DNA of 64,000 nucleotides from Plotosus lineatus (taxonomy: Eukaryota; Chordata; Actinopteri; Siluriformes; Plotosidae). Made by a program: the position numbers and the translations under genes. Shown in pieces: positions 63,671 through 64,000 of the stretch (position 1 is its first letter; the number at the start of each line of letters is the position of its first letter). The DNA lies in assembly GCA_024760905.1 (NCBI GenBank), contig CM045732.1:53269996-53333995 (forward strand). The letters run 5' to 3'. The notes beneath the pieces are model-generated. The model worked only from the letters and a program-made list of their open reading frames with translations. It made no database searches and was not told the origin of the DNA.

Positions 63671-64000
63671 GTAAGCTGTTTTATTTAATCGATTATGTCT
63701 GCTGATTGCCTCTGATTTATTTCATAATTTACAAAAGCAAGGCCTTGACATTAAAAAGCCCTGGCAATGTGTTCACACTCAGAAATGCTTAACATTTATG
63801 GTGAGCAAAGAGGAAAGTGATTCACATGTATGTGAATGTGTTCATACATTCTACTGATTGATTCATGAGGTTGATGATAGATGAATATGTGGATAGTTCA
63901 GACAGCTTCATCACCCACCACTGAATGGATTGGATTGTAGACAATGATCAATTGCTTAATTAATCAATAAAATCCAAAACCACACCTATCAATCTTAATA

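Overview
The window is vertebrate nuclear DNA, almost certainly from a ray-finned fish (probably a teleost). The grounds are the repeats: Rex3-type (RTE) and Rex1-type LINEs, several tRNA-derived SINE families of fish type, Tc1, Tigger/pogo and hAT DNA transposons, and long dinucleotide and tetranucleotide microsatellites. The species cannot be named from sequence alone. I recognise no host protein-coding gene; the window reads as an intergenic or large-intron region built by many rounds of transposon insertion. The long open frames are either decayed transposon proteins or translations of microsatellites.

The dominant element is a tRNA-headed SINE with about 25 copies or fragments on both strands. 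Copies share one head and body but carry one of two 3' tails. Tail A matches the 3' end of an RTE-like LINE that is itself present at 39393-39941. Tail B matches the 3' end of the V-SINE/L2-like repeats also present here. Several copies have clean target-site duplications of 11-18 bp.

Region by region: 0-5 kb holds SINEs and a Rex3 3' fragment with a SINE tail inserted in it. 5.3-7.4 kb is a back-to-back pile of a SINE, a 1.09-kb TIR element carrying a THAP-like exon and a convergent SAP-like coding remnant, and a hAT MITE whose second copy lies at 11.7-12.6 kb. 13-17.4 kb holds a ZBED/hAT fossil, a pogo-like element inserted in a TA microsatellite, and a long TCTA/TCCA block. 20.4-24.8 kb holds a ZSWIM3-like TIR element inside a mariner-type transposase fossil, and a 2.7-kb Rex3 LINE with dead endonuclease and reverse transcriptase. 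26-37 kb is SINEs, a zinc-finger LINE 3' end, V-SINEs and a second Rex3 copy. 37-39.1 kb is a nested stack: a SINE split by a collapsed LTR retroelement with a tRNA-Pro primer site, then a hAT element split by a SINE. 39.4-44 kb holds the RTE-like LINE, a Rex1-like LINE and a Tc1 element inserted in it. 45-47 kb contains a duplicated 0.29-kb segment. 50-57 kb holds another zinc-finger LINE end, a Tc1 remnant, a hammerhead ribozyme fold (54379-54433, minus) of the kind found in Penelope-like elements, and a Tigger-like MITE. 57-64 kb holds V-SINEs, a second Tc1-like element and compound TG/TA/CA microsatellites.

The items most worth following up are the hammerhead ribozyme, the THAP/SAP two-gene TIR element, the SINE with interchangeable tails, and the LTR nested in a SINE.
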